From Pontibacter virosus (GTDB taxonomy: Bacteria > Bacteroidota > Bacteroidia > Cytophagales > Hymenobacteraceae): a stretch of DNA of 64,000 nt. Numbering within the stretch: position 1 is the first letter of the stretch; every line of letters begins with the position of its first letter. This document shows positions 26,929 through 37,600 of the stretch, in pieces. Location of the stretch: positions 124,001-188,000 of the forward strand of contig NZ_QEKI01000001.1 in NCBI RefSeq assembly GCF_003096355.1, given 5' to 3'. Under the pieces are notes generated by a model. It ran no database searches, was not told the origin of the DNA, and saw only the letters and a list, made by a program, of their open reading frames with translations. Both the position numbers and the translations under genes were made by a program.

Positions 26929-28920
26929 TTACTCTATTGCACCTGCATTAGCCTGAAGTGGCCAGCCTGGGTTCTGGTAGATCGCGGAGGCTCCAGCATC
27001 GCCGGCATTACCGGTTATGATAAAGTGCTGAACTGCGATTGGCTCCAGATAATGTGCATAAGCCCAGCTATAACCTTCCCTGATCGGGTTGCTTGTTGTG
27101 AGATTAACCTGGTAAGGACGCAGGTACTCGCTGTCTGATCTTTTCGAAACATTGGCTGTTTTTCCTGGTGTTCCAGCTTCAATTAATTTGGAAGTACCAT
27201 CGCTGTTCTTATACCATTCCTCCATAGGGCCCCAAACTTTGAAACCCTCCACGATATAAGGGTTGGTCTTGAGCTGGTCAAGGGCTCTCCAACGCTTGAG
27301 GTCAAAGAATCTCAACCCTTCTGCTACCAGTTCGAGGCGACGTTCGCGGCGAATGTTATACAAGGTCATATCAGACAGCAGATTACCGGCAGAGTAGGCT
27401 GCAAAATCATTTTTAGCCTCCTCACGGATATTAGTGGCATTGATGGTTAATTCAAAATCCGGATTAACACCTGCACGTTCCCGGATAGCTCTCCAATACT
27501 GGGCAGCCTTACCGTTGATGGCCTTCTCTTTCAGATAAGATGCCTCCATGTAATTCAGATAAGCCTCTACAGCTCTGAAGACGATACTGCCGGTAGAGCC
27601 CATGCTCCCCTGGGAATTGGACCACAGGTAAGAGAACCCCTTCTTTATGGCATAGCCGGTCACATAACGTGTCTCTGCCAGGCCTATAATATCCGGATTG
27701 CCCTCTAGTATCGGGCTGCCGTCGGAATTTGTTCTGTCCGTATACCTTAGTTCACCTGGAGCTTTCATAAAGAGCTGCAAACGGTTATCACGTTCTGCCT
27801 TCACGGTTGCGATGTAATCATCTCCTTGGTATTCTGAACCAGCGGCATAAATAGGAAGACCATTTTTCATCAGGAAATTATCTACCAGACCTCTTGTAAA
27901 GCCAGTGTTGCCACCATTCTGGTTGATATAGTGGTTCACGTTATGGTTTATACCCTGACTTGGGTCATACTTGCGCCACAACAGAACTTCAGAGTACTTG
28001 GTCATGTCCGCATCCGCAAACATTGTTACATATGGGTTCTGAGAAGAGTTATACCCATTGTCTTTCGTGTTGTTAACCAACGGAACGGCATCTGCCACCT
28101 TTTCAGATGCATCCATGGCTTGTGTCAGGAAATAATCAATCTCTGAGTCGATACTGATGTTGAAGTTCTCCACCTTGCCGGCACCCGGCCAGTTCGGGCC
28201 GCCCGGCACATGGGCAGTGCCTTTGTGGTATAATAGCCAGGTGGCTTCGTGCAGCGCAACGCGGGACTTAAGAAGCAATGCCGCATGCTGCGATATGCGG
28301 TTTTTCCCTCCTGGAGGTGACACTCTTAGCAACTGAATGGCCGAGTCCAGGTCAGCGATGATAAAACGCGCCACTTCGTTTCGCGGTCTGCGTTTTGATG
28401 CTGCAACCAGTGCCTCCATCTGATCGGGTAGCGTTTTCTTAATGATCGGGAAATCTCCGAGCGCCTGCACTTTGTTGAAATACTCGTAAGCCCTCAGGAA
28501 ATAACCTTCGCCAATGTAGTGGGAAACATTGACAGCATTGCCCGTGATCTTATTTTGCTTCCAGCGTGGTACAGCTACCTCCAGGAAGTAGTTTGTCTGT
28601 CGGATTTGACCAAAATCCCAGCTTCCACCTGACTGCGGGACACGCCACTCGCCGGGTACCCAGCGGGTAGCAAAACCACTTGACATTTGGTTGTCAGTAT
28701 GATTGTCGTTGCCGTGTGTGCCTACGTTAAAGCCACCGTGTGTAGGAAAGTTGTAACGACCGATGGTATAGGCCGCCAAGTCTTCCTCACTCCACAGATA
28801 ATTGGAAGGGGTTACGTTCGACAGCGGCTCCCGGTCCAGGAATTCGTTGCAGCTGGTTATTCCCAGAAATCCCAGGAAGGCGAGTGCTGCATATAGTTTA
28901 TTGGATAGAGATCTTTTCAT
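26929..28920 (-). CDS. SusD/RagB-family outer-membrane glycan-binding lipoprotein
   Basis: A 663-residue surface lipoprotein with signal and lipobox ending at Cys in GITSCNEFLDREP. The start is the ATG at 28920; a GTG one codon upstream is not needed. The TPR-type N-terminal half and the C-terminal SusD block (NIRRERRLELVAEGLRFFDLKRW) are intact. It forms the lid of the TonB-dependent pore encoded just upstream (gap 10 nt) and binds the oligosaccharide to be imported. Because it heads the large GH16-sulfatase-GH84-GH20 operon, its ligand is probably a GlcNAc- and galactose-rich chain. The ligand assignment is inference. Confidence 0.95.
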   Translation of the reverse strand: MKRSLSNKLYAALAFLGFLGITSCNEFLDREPLSNVTPSNYLWSEEDLAAYTIGRYNFPTHGGFNVGTHGNDNHTDNQMSSGFATRWVPGEWRVPQSGGSWDFGQIRQTNYFLEVAVPRWKQNKITGNAVNVSHYIGEGYFLRAYEYFNKVQALGDFPIIKKTLPDQMEALVAASKRRPRNEVARFIIADLDSAIQLLRVSPPGGKNRISQHAALLLKSRVALHEATWLLYHKGTAHVPGGPNWPGAGKVENFNISIDSEIDYFLTQAMDASEKVADAVPLVNNTKDNGYNSSQNPYVTMFADADMTKYSEVLLWRKYDPSQGINHNVNHYINQNGGNTGFTRGLVDNFLMKNGLPIYAAGSEYQGDDYIATVKAERDNRLQLFMKAPGELRYTDRTNSDGSPILEGNPDIIGLAETRYVTGYAIKKGFSYLWSNSQGSMGSTGSIVFRAVEAYLNYMEASYLKEKAINGKAAQYWRAIRERAGVNPDFELTINATNIREEAKNDFAAYSAGNLLSDMTLYNIRRERRLELVAEGLRFFDLKRWRALDQLKTNPYIVEGFKVWGPMEEWYKNSDGTSKLIEAGTPGKTANVSKRSDSEYLRPYQVNLTTSNPIREGYSWAYAHYLEPIAVQHFIITGNAGDAGASAIYQNPGWPLQANAGAIE

Positions 28921-28930
28921 CACAAATCAA

Positions 28931-31900
28931 TTAAAAGTTAACACTAAGGCCAAACGAGTACACTTTTGCCAGTGGATAGGTCTTGCCATCATTCCAGCCA
29001 CTCAAAGCCACTGTTTCTGGATCGAAAATGCTGATCATTTTAGTGAAAGTCAGCAGGTTTTCCCCTGAAACATAGACCCGCGCACGGGAAACACCTGCTA
29101 TAGAAGTAAATCTATGCGGTATTGTGTAGCCGATCTGGAGGTTTTTCAACCTCATATAGGCTGCATTCTGCAAGTAACGGGTTTGTGTCTGCTGGTTTTT
29201 ACCAGTGTTGAAGTATGGCTTAGGGAAGTAAGAATCCTTGTTCACTCCAGCCACACCTGCTTCAACCATTCCTGAATTTTCATCTCTAAAGAAATCCATG
29301 TGCTCGGTAAAGCCTGCAGACTGCCACATACCACCGCTAGCTCCCCAGAAATAAGGCCCGTTTGGCATATAATCTCTCTTACCTACACCCTGCAGGAAAA
29401 CCCTTACATCGAATCCTTTCCACTCGCCTGTGAAGTCCATGCTATACCTGTATCTGGCTGCACTGTTACCAATAATAGATCGGTCACCAGTATCTTCCAA
29501 TATTCCGGCGCCACCATTGATTTTCCCATCTCCGTTCAAATCAGCATACATGATATCACCTGCACCCCAGTTATTACCCATGCCGTTCTGGTTAGCAACG
29601 GCCAGGTGGGCCTCCATCTCTTCTTTGGTTTTAGCTATGCCCACTGTCGTGTAGCCCCAGATCTCGCCTACTTTTCTACCAGCATACCACTGTGAGATAT
29701 TGCCTGTAGGGTTTGGATAGTTGGTTACTCTCTGCTGGTCATCAGATAATACAGCACGGATTCCATACCCGAATTCGCCAATACGGTCCTGCCACTTCGC
29801 CTCAATCTCAAAACCGTAGGACTCCATGTCTGCATTGTTGATCTGCGGAACGGCTGTGCCCAAAACAACAGGAAGTTCAGGAGCCGGCCCTACCATATCA
29901 AATGTCTTGCGCTCGAAATAATCTGCGTTAATAAACAGTCGGTTACGTAGCAAACTCAGGTCAATACCAGCATTCCAGCTTGTCACCCGCTCCCAGGTTA
30001 ACAAAGAACTCACTAAACCAGGCGCACTGGCGGTATTGGGTCTCTGCCCATTAACCAGCCAGCCTCCATTGTTAACGCCAACCGGCATAGTCGGATAGAA
30101 AGGATACCAGTTCGAGGTATTTTGATTGCCCAGTTCACCATAAGACCCTCTTATTTTGAACATTTGGATAACATCATCAAACACCCAGAAACTCTCTTCT
30201 GCTATGTTCCAGCCTGCTGAAACAGACGGGAATAAATTCCAGCGCTTGTCTCTCGTGAAGCGGGAAGTGCCGTCGTAGCGGGCATTCAACTCCAACAGAT
30301 AGCGCCCCTTATAATCGTAATTCAGGCGACTGAAGAAACCGGCCGTTGCCCAGTGTTGGTACTGACCTTCGGTAGCTCTGCTATCATTGGTTGCTGTACT
30401 GATCGTAGGTAGAGAAGGAGTGATCAGACCAGTCCGGGAAGCACCGATCGTACGGTACTTCATTAACTCTGAGTTAAATCCACCCAGAATTTTGAACTGA
30501 TGGCTATCTCGGATATTAAATTGATAATCTGAATAAATATTGGTCGTCAGGAAGTTATCCTTACGTGCATACTCATACACAGAGCTAAATCCTGCTGAAT
30601 TCCACCCCACTGATACAGGATATGGATTCTGATTGACATCATAACTATAAGCGGGTGTAACATCGCTATGGTAATTGCTGTTCATGATGCGATAGTTAGC
30701 ATTCGCTACTACATTCCAACCTTTGGCAGGGGTAATTCTCAACTCGCCCTGCTGATAAAGCCAGTCCGTCTGGTCGTTCACACGCCCCCCATCAACCAGT
30801 TGTGCGATCTCGCTCGGATCTGTGAAGTGACCGTTTGGGTCTCTGGCAGGAACTGTAGGCCAGCGGCGGGCCACATTGTGGTAAAATAAGTCCGTCAGGT
30901 GAGTCGCTTTGGTATAGTCTTCGCGTATATACCTCGAAGTGTAATTGAATTTAGCATACTTACTCAGTGTAGTACTGATCTTACCGGTAAGCGTGTACCG
31001 CTGAAACTCATCACCTCCATAACGGGACAAGCCTTCCTGGTCCAGGTAGCCTGCAGAAGCAAAAAACTGGGTGTTTTCTGTACCGCCGTTCACACTGACA
31101 GCATGATCCTGTGAAAAGGCAGAACTCTTGTATTGCTCCTTAAACCAGTCTGTGTTTGCATGCGATCCGGCATAGTACTCATACCTGTCTCCATTTGCAT
31201 TTGGCACCGTACCATAGCCTATTTCACCCCTCTGAAACTTCACAATCCGGTCAAGCACTTCATCAGAAAACTTTGGTCCTTCCCCGTCATTGGCTGCCGC
31301 TTCATTCCAGTACAGGGCAAATGTGTGGGAGTCCATCATGGTAGGCAATCCAATCGGGCTCGTAGAGCGGAAGTTATTTGTGTATCCGACACTCGTTTTA
31401 CCTGCTTTTCCTTTTTTAGTAGTTATTAGAATAACGCCAAAAGGAGCACGTGATCCATAAATAGAGGCCGCAGCTGCGTCTTTTAGAACTGTAATTGTCT
31501 CAATATCCTGTGGGTTGATCGCATTGAGGTTCCCTTCCATTCCATCGATTAAAACCAGTGGACTGGATGTAGAACCTGCTCCGATCGTCCCGGCACCTCT
31601 AATATTAAAATTTAAGGTCTGGTTGAGTTCGCCCCCTAAACCGGCAGTCTGCAGATTCAAGCCAGGTACAAGCCCTTGTAGTGCCTGGCCAACATTCTGC
31701 ACAGGCCGTGAGTCAAGCGCTTTTGAATCTACTGTGGAGACGGCTCCCGTTAGATTTGCTTTCTTTTGTGTGCCGTAGCCTACCACTACCACCTCTTCCA
31801 GCGCCTTTGCGTCTTCCTGCAACACTACATTGATCGTGGCCTTCCCTTCTATCGGCACTTCCTGCCTTACATAACCTATATAGGCAAAAACAAGTGTACC

Positions 31901-32182
31901 TGAAGTATTAGGCAGATTAAGTTTATAGTTGCCGTCCTGGTCTGTAGAGGCACCTATTGAGGTTCCTTTTAAAATTACTGATACTCCAGGTAGTGATTCT
32001 CCTTTATCAGATGTTACCTTCCCCTGAACGACAGACGCTTGCCTGTAGGACTTGGGGGTGGTCCGTTCTACCTGTCTCTCCGGATTACTTACCCGAAGGT
32101 CAGCCAAAACCTGACCATATACCGGCACGCTCATAGAAGCAGCCAGCAAGAACAGGATGGGTAGTTTTGTAGATCTTTTCAT
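28931..32182 (-). CDS. SusC/RagA-family TonB-dependent transporter
   Basis: A 1083-residue outer-membrane importer. It has a signal peptide, a carboxypeptidase-regulatory-like domain (about 50-110), the box EEVVVVGYGTQKKANLTGAV, the plug domain with the SusC signature SIYGSRAPFGVILITTKKG, and a 22-strand barrel ending in a C-terminal Phe (SVNF). It is the first gene of the 30-kb downstream transcription unit. A long, AT-rich upstream region contains an inverted repeat and a possible -7 element. It works with the SusD encoded 10 nt downstream. No FecR-interacting N-terminal extension is visible, so anti-sigma control through this protein is unlikely. Confidence 0.96.
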   Translation of the reverse strand: MKRSTKLPILFLLAASMSVPVYGQVLADLRVSNPERQVERTTPKSYRQASVVQGKVTSDKGESLPGVSVILKGTSIGASTDQDGNYKLNLPNTSGTLVFAYIGYVRQEVPIEGKATINVVLQEDAKALEEVVVVGYGTQKKANLTGAVSTVDSKALDSRPVQNVGQALQGLVPGLNLQTAGLGGELNQTLNFNIRGAGTIGAGSTSSPLVLIDGMEGNLNAINPQDIETITVLKDAAAASIYGSRAPFGVILITTKKGKAGKTSVGYTNNFRSTSPIGLPTMMDSHTFALYWNEAAANDGEGPKFSDEVLDRIVKFQRGEIGYGTVPNANGDRYEYYAGSHANTDWFKEQYKSSAFSQDHAVSVNGGTENTQFFASAGYLDQEGLSRYGGDEFQRYTLTGKISTTLSKYAKFNYTSRYIREDYTKATHLTDLFYHNVARRWPTVPARDPNGHFTDPSEIAQLVDGGRVNDQTDWLYQQGELRITPAKGWNVVANANYRIMNSNYHSDVTPAYSYDVNQNPYPVSVGWNSAGFSSVYEYARKDNFLTTNIYSDYQFNIRDSHQFKILGGFNSELMKYRTIGASRTGLITPSLPTISTATNDSRATEGQYQHWATAGFFSRLNYDYKGRYLLELNARYDGTSRFTRDKRWNLFPSVSAGWNIAEESFWVFDDVIQMFKIRGSYGELGNQNTSNWYPFYPTMPVGVNNGGWLVNGQRPNTASAPGLVSSLLTWERVTSWNAGIDLSLLRNRLFINADYFERKTFDMVGPAPELPVVLGTAVPQINNADMESYGFEIEAKWQDRIGEFGYGIRAVLSDDQQRVTNYPNPTGNISQWYAGRKVGEIWGYTTVGIAKTKEEMEAHLAVANQNGMGNNWGAGDIMYADLNGDGKINGGAGILEDTGDRSIIGNSAARYRYSMDFTGEWKGFDVRVFLQGVGKRDYMPNGPYFWGASGGMWQSAGFTEHMDFFRDENSGMVEAGVAGVNKDSYFPKPYFNTGKNQQTQTRYLQNAAYMRLKNLQIGYTIPHRFTSIAGVSRARVYVSGENLLTFTKMISIFDPETVALSGWNDGKTYPLAKVYSFGLSVNF

Positions 32183-32601
32183 ATAGGCACTTTCATTAAG
32201 ATAATAATAGTTTAAGATTAGTTGATTCCGTTTGACGAAGCCTTATTACACCACCTTCTATGGCAGATATGATGAAGGATAAAGTATATTAATGTGCGCT
32301 TTACATTAATCGCTCACATTACATTCTATCTGGGAGAGAATCCAAAAAGGCATCTGAAAAATAAGGACGTACACGCAATGCAACTTTCAGGTATATGCCT
32401 ATATGACTAGCTAAACATACTATTATATATTTTCAAAAGCAATATAAATGATTTAAAAATGTGCACGTACACACAAATTTATTTTTGTGTACGCGCAGTT
32501 TACTTTTTGACTAATAAAGTTTGAGACCGTCAACCTCAATACCAAAGAATCCAATTCAAGAATATAAGTCAGCATCCTGGTAAAATGACGTGGGTAAGCG
32601 C
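32183..32601. other. Gene-free AT-rich upstream region of susC
   Basis: About 420 nt without a believable gene lie between a terminator and the susC start at 32182. The region holds a 38-bp imperfect inverted repeat (32461-32498), a second near-copy of its half-site at 32367-32378, and a stretch with many A/T runs. If transcription starts near the inverted repeat, the mRNA would have a leader of about 280 nt in which I see no known riboswitch. Confidence 0.6.
32461..32498 (-). promoter_or_regulatory. Palindromic operator-like site over a possible -7 element
   Basis: Two 17-nt arms (32461-32477 and 32482-32498) match in reverse complement at 14 of 17 positions around the 4-nt spacer ttta, with GTACACA/TGTGTAC at the core. 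Read on the minus strand, the inner part contains TAAATTTG (32481-32474), which fits the Bacteroidota -7 consensus TAnnTTTG, although no good -33 element is seen. The half-site ACGTACACACAA recurs as ACGTACACGCAA at 32367-32378. This looks like a binding site for a dimeric regulator controlling the susC operon, but the regulator is unknown. Confidence 0.45.
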
Positions 32602-32655
32602 AAAAAAAAACCGGCCTCCCACGGAATAATTCTTTATCCCATAGAAAGCCGATTT
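32602..32655 (-). terminator. Strong rho-independent terminator after the middle SusC/SusD operon
   Basis: On the minus strand a 22-bp stem (32655-32634 with 32629-32608), fully paired when G-U wobbles are allowed, closes on a 4-nt loop and is followed by nine T residues. It lies 53 nt past the stop of the SusD gene and separates that operon from the next SusC gene. Confidence 0.9.
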
Positions 32656-32708
32656 TAACAAACCTCAATTAAAGCCTTAAATCAACAGAGCTGGTCTGCA
32701 GATTTTTA

Positions 32709-34610
32709 TTATTTCTTTGCCCACCAGAGTGGAGTAGTCACTTCGTCTGCACCCCCTAAAAACTCAACAGCCTGCCTGTAGCCATTCGTGTTTGTATTCG
32801 GCAAACTGGAAGGGTAACGCAGTCGCTGCGGAAAGAACTCCTTTTTGCTCTCCATATAGTTGGAGGAAGTCAGGGCAGGAAGATTTGGAAGCGGGTTCTC
32901 CACAGCAGGGTTTTCGAAGAACGGCAGACCAAGTCTTCTGTGGTCGCTCCAGGCCTCCAGTGGCAGCCAAGGGAACTGTGCAATGTACTTCTGGGTGATG
33001 ATTTTGGTCAGATGGTCATTTTTTACACTTCCATTTTTGTACTGGTGGTTATCAGGATACTTGATCATAGCCACATCCTGTGCACCTGTATACCCATTCT
33101 CGTATTGCATCGGATAGGTGGATGGCGGCTCGGCAGTATGGTCCCAACTGACAGAGGTGCCGTTTCGGTTATACTCATTAGAGCTAAGGTAGGCTCCCAT
33201 CGGCACGCTCCAGTAAGTAAAGTTACTGGCGATCCCTGCTTCATAAGCTTCCTTCGCTGTCATGGGTGTGTTCCAACCACGCAGAGCCGCTTCTGCTATC
33301 AGGAAGTAGGTCTCCCAGGGGCCAAAGAAAATACGCTCGCTCTGACTTGCTCTAAACTGCTGCGACATACGCGGTATGGTACCAGGGTAAGAATAAACCC
33401 TGTTTTTTGCTCCTTTGGCACCCCACGAGCCATTGCCAGCTGAGTTCCAGGTATTTGTCGCGTCAATCTCTTTCACCACGCCGCCATTGTCATCCACTAA
33501 CTGACGCTTTGTGTTTCTGGCATCGGTTGTCCAGGATGGATAGTTGCTGAAATTAGGATTAGTGAAATCACCCGGTATAGTAAACGCCTTGTATGCACGA
33601 GGGTCAATCGCATGCGGCAGACCATTGAACCAGTATCCGGCTGACGGGTTATTGGTCAGGGTAGCGAAATGATTCTCAAACTTCTGCCCCATCCAGTTTT
33701 TAGGCTTGATAGCAGCATGGTAGGAGCTTCCCAACTGGTTCACGGACTCTACGCCACCCAGGTTAAAGTAGGTATTGAACAGCGTTTGAGACAAATACTG
33801 CATGTTCCACTCACGGCTCATCACACCCGTAAGCGCATCCCAGCCCGGCTTTTCCTGCACTTTGAAAATATCGCTCATGTTCAGGAGAAGGTCACTGGAG
33901 GCTGCCGCCTCCTCAAATTCGGCTTTGGCCTTAGCGGGGTCAGCTTCAGAAAGCCTCATGGCCAGGCGCAGGCGCAGGGAATTAGCGTACTTCCTCCACT
34001 TCGCGTAATCATAAGCGTAAGCAGGGTCCAGCACTTTTAGCCTATCCGGGTTTGTCACCGATGGGTCTAGCTTGGCGCTTGCATCCTTCAACTCCGCCAA
34101 AATAAAATAGTAAACGTCTTTTTCACTCGAAAAATCAGGATTCTCCCCCTGAAAGGCATTGATCGGAATAGGGCCAAAGTTATCAGACATCTCACTCATG
34201 AGGTAGGCTCTCCAGATACGGGCCACCTGCAGCAGGTTCTCCGTATAGGGCTGCTTTTTATCTGAACTAATGTGTCCGTTAGCCACATCAATAGCTGTGT
34301 TAGCGGCATTGAGCCAACTGGCTACCTGATTGTAATAAGCGGTGGTCCAGCCATCGTTGTATCCACCGGCAGACAGGCTCGAACCCTCCTGATAGTGAGC
34401 GGCCACTTTCCAGTATAGGATGAAAGATCGCTCCGCTACATCCGGGTTCATTTGTGCGCTGATGATGGAGTTGTTGATGAAATACTCCACCTGCACCTGA
34501 TCTCCACTGGCCGCTACGGGGTTCACATTTAATTCTTCAAAATCGTTGCATGAGGTTAGCAACAGCCCTGCTGCCAGCAACCCCCATGATTTTCTCAGTA
34601 TATTTTTCAT
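32709..34610 (-). CDS. SusD-like outer-membrane lipoprotein (SusD-like_2 type)
   Basis: A 633-residue lipoprotein with lipobox ending LLLTSCNDFEELNVNP. The NVNP segment after the cysteine, the DNFGPIPINAF motif and the YAYDYAKWRKYANSLRLRLA helix fit the SusD-like_2 family rather than the classical SusD/RagB family of the other two pairs. It lies 20 nt downstream of its SusC partner and should bind the imported glycan at the surface. A strong terminator follows. The operon contains no enzyme, so its ligand must be produced by enzymes encoded in the flanking modules. Confidence 0.94.
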   Translation of the reverse strand: MKNILRKSWGLLAAGLLLTSCNDFEELNVNPVAASGDQVQVEYFINNSIISAQMNPDVAERSFILYWKVAAHYQEGSSLSAGGYNDGWTTAYYNQVASWLNAANTAIDVANGHISSDKKQPYTENLLQVARIWRAYLMSEMSDNFGPIPINAFQGENPDFSSEKDVYYFILAELKDASAKLDPSVTNPDRLKVLDPAYAYDYAKWRKYANSLRLRLAMRLSEADPAKAKAEFEEAAASSDLLLNMSDIFKVQEKPGWDALTGVMSREWNMQYLSQTLFNTYFNLGGVESVNQLGSSYHAAIKPKNWMGQKFENHFATLTNNPSAGYWFNGLPHAIDPRAYKAFTIPGDFTNPNFSNYPSWTTDARNTKRQLVDDNGGVVKEIDATNTWNSAGNGSWGAKGAKNRVYSYPGTIPRMSQQFRASQSERIFFGPWETYFLIAEAALRGWNTPMTAKEAYEAGIASNFTYWSVPMGAYLSSNEYNRNGTSVSWDHTAEPPSTYPMQYENGYTGAQDVAMIKYPDNHQYKNGSVKNDHLTKIITQKYIAQFPWLPLEAWSDHRRLGLPFFENPAVENPLPNLPALTSSNYMESKKEFFPQRLRYPSSLPNTNTNGYRQAVEFLGGADEVTTPLWWAKK

Positions 34611-34630
34611 AATCGTAATGCAGTTGATGG

Positions 34631-37600
34631 TTAGAAGCCCAGCGTAAGATTGAACAGAATAGAACGGGTCGTCGGCATACTGGCGTTCTCGAAGCCGGTT
34701 GCGTTGGTGCCTGTCGCAAAAACAGACTCAGGATCCAGCCCTTTCATGTGGCTGGAAATCAGCCATACGTTGGTGGCGGTCACTCCAACCCGGGCTCTCT
34801 GGAGTGGTGTTTTGGATAGCAATCCACCTGGCAATGCGTAGTTGAGCTGCACGTTGCGCAGGCGCACATTGGTGGCATCGTACAAGTTCGCCTCCGTGAT
34901 ACCCAGGTTACCCACACCTGCCACCGCGTTCCAATAGTTCTGAGGCGTTACCTGTGTGGTGTTCACCTCATACGCACCGGTAGTGGGGTTTTCTATCACC
35001 CCTTCTACTACGAAACTTTCACGGCCGCCATTTCTGACAGTGCTGGCACCTGTACCGTTCTGCTGCATATCGGCAAGCGTGGCGGAGAATATCTCACCCC
35101 CAATGCGGGCGTCCACTTGGAAGGAAAGGCCCAGATTCTTGTATCTTAGTGTATTGGTCACACCTACCAAAGCGTCCGCCTGCTGGTTGCCCAGTTTCAC
35201 GCCCTGCTCTCCTACAGCCGGCAGACCATCGTTGGTCAGCAACAGCTGCCCATGGTACGGACTCTCAGGTTCGTCCACTCTTCTAAAGGTGCTGCCGTAG
35301 ATCTCACCGTACTTACCGCCTACCTCTGCATACACGCGCACATTATCAAAACCGCCCAACTGATAGAGCTCAATGTCTTCATACAAGTCCTCAATAGTGT
35401 TTCTGTTTCTGGCAAAGTTGCCGCTGATGTTCCAGTTAAAACCGGAAGGGTTTCTGAAAATATCAGCATCTACCATTAACTCCACTCCTTTGTTCTGGAT
35501 ATCACCTGCGTTAATCTTTCTGGAGCTATAACCGCTCAGCGGGTCCATTGGCAGGTTAATGAGCTGGCGTGTGGCATTTGATTTGTACCAGGCCACATCG
35601 AAACCAATCCGGTTATCAAAAAAGCGTACCTCTAAGCCCGCCTCATATGCTTTGATAAGTTCGCTGCGCAGGTTCTCATTGTAAAGCACACTATTTCTGC
35701 CAGCAGTTGTGTGGTTGTTCGGGTCTTTACCGATCCAGTAGGTATTATACAGCTCGTATGGACCAAGGCTATTGCCTACTTCTGCATAAGAGGCTCTCAA
35801 TTTACCGAGGCTCAGCCAGGTAGGAACTGTTGCTCCGGTAGTCTCCAGCATATCGGTGAACACATAAGAGGCGCTCACGGACGGATAGAAGAATGAACGG
35901 TTCGCCTTACTGAGGGTAGAAGACCAGTCGTTGCGGAAGGTAGCATCCAGAAACAGGTACCCATCCCAGTTAAACTGCACGGAGCCATACACCGAATTGA
36001 TCTTATGCTCCCGTAAGTCCTGCCCTATAGTTGGGTTCGAGATACTGTTGTTGATAGAGAAAAGGTTGGGAACTTCCAGTTCGCCGGCATTGCCGCTGAG
36101 AGAGCTGAACTTCTGCGCCATCAGATTACCGCCCAGTGTCACCATACCTCCCAGTCTTCCAATCACGTTGTCTTGTCTCGCCGTGATAAGCGAACTGAAG
36201 TTAGTCTCTGAAAAGTTTTGTTTGCCCAGGCCGTATCTGCCGGAAGGTGTCTGCGGGCTACCGCCGTAAAGTTTACTCTCGGAGTTGGTACTGTGCAGGT
36301 CTGCACCACCCTTCACCTCAGCACTCAGCCAGTTTGTAAAGTCATATTTCACTGAGCCGTTCATAATGAACCTGTCCCGAACATCCTGGTTGAGGTTATA
36401 CCTGCTGTTCCAGTAGGGGTTCATCTGGCTACCGGTCCCATACCAGGTCATTTTACCCTCAACATCTACCGGCGGATTAAAATCACGGACGTCTATGGAG
36501 CGGGGTAGCATAAACAGCGTACCAAAAGAGTTGTTGGGGTTGTTACCGCCAATCGGTCTGTTTCGGGCATCTGACTGGGTGTATTGCACTTTGGTGTCTG
36601 TAGTCCAGCGATCAGATTTGCCGAAAGTTGTAATGGCTCTGGCCATCAGGTTCGTTCTGCTCAGCTTCACCCCTGGCGCTACACCTTCATTATCAAACCG
36701 GTTGAACGAGGTATAAACCGAGGTTGAGTTGAACTGCTGCTGGAACGAGATGTTCTGACTCGAGTGCAGACCTTTGCGGAAGAAGTTCTCTATGTTGTCA
36801 TTGGTACGAAGCGGCACGTTCTCGCCGTTCCAGTTCACCACTGACTGCCCCTCAGCTCTTGGGCCCCAGCTCAAACCAGACTGTGGATCAAAACTCCCTT
36901 CAGAACCTTGCCCGAAACTGTTTTGCAGTTCCGGATAGGTGAATATCTCGTCATAGCCAAGGGTAGAGGAGATCGTGATTCCCAAGCCCTCCTGTGGCCT
37001 CCCGGATTTTGTAGTGATCAGGATAACGCCATTGCCTGCTCTCGACCCATAAAGTGCCGCAGCAGAAGGTCCTTTCAGTACTGATATGCTTTCGATATCC
37101 TCGGCATTTATGTCTGCCAAGCCATTACCCATGTCCAGACCGGGGTTCCAGTAGTCGTTGTTGTTTCTGCCGGTAAAGTTGTCGATCGGGATACCATCCA
37201 CCACAATCAGCGGTTGGTTGTCGCCGACCAGCGAGTTATTACCGCGAAGCACAATTTTGGAAGAGCCCGCCGGACCGTTGCTGGAGCGTGTGATCTGCAG
37301 GCCTGCCACCTTACCGGTAAGTGCATTGGCCAGGTTGGCCTCACGCGCCTCCACCAGGCTTTCGCCTTTCACTTCCTGCACGGCATAGCCAAGTGACTTT
37401 TTCTCACGCTCAATGCCCAGGGCTGTCACGACCACCTCACCAAGCGCTTTGCTACTGCTCTCCAGCACTACCTGTATGGAATTGCCTTCTCCAACAGTTA
37501 CTTCTTTGGGATTAAAACCAAGGGAGTTAACCCGCAGCACAGTTCCTGTACCATCCACGGCTATGGTGAAGGCTCCCTCCATATCGGTTGTACTGCCGGT

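Noticed and set aside
32453-32668. Small 71-codon open frame on the minus strand between the two SusC/SusD operons
   Set aside because: It runs across the strong terminator and the palindromic site and has no domain, so it is not credible as a gene.
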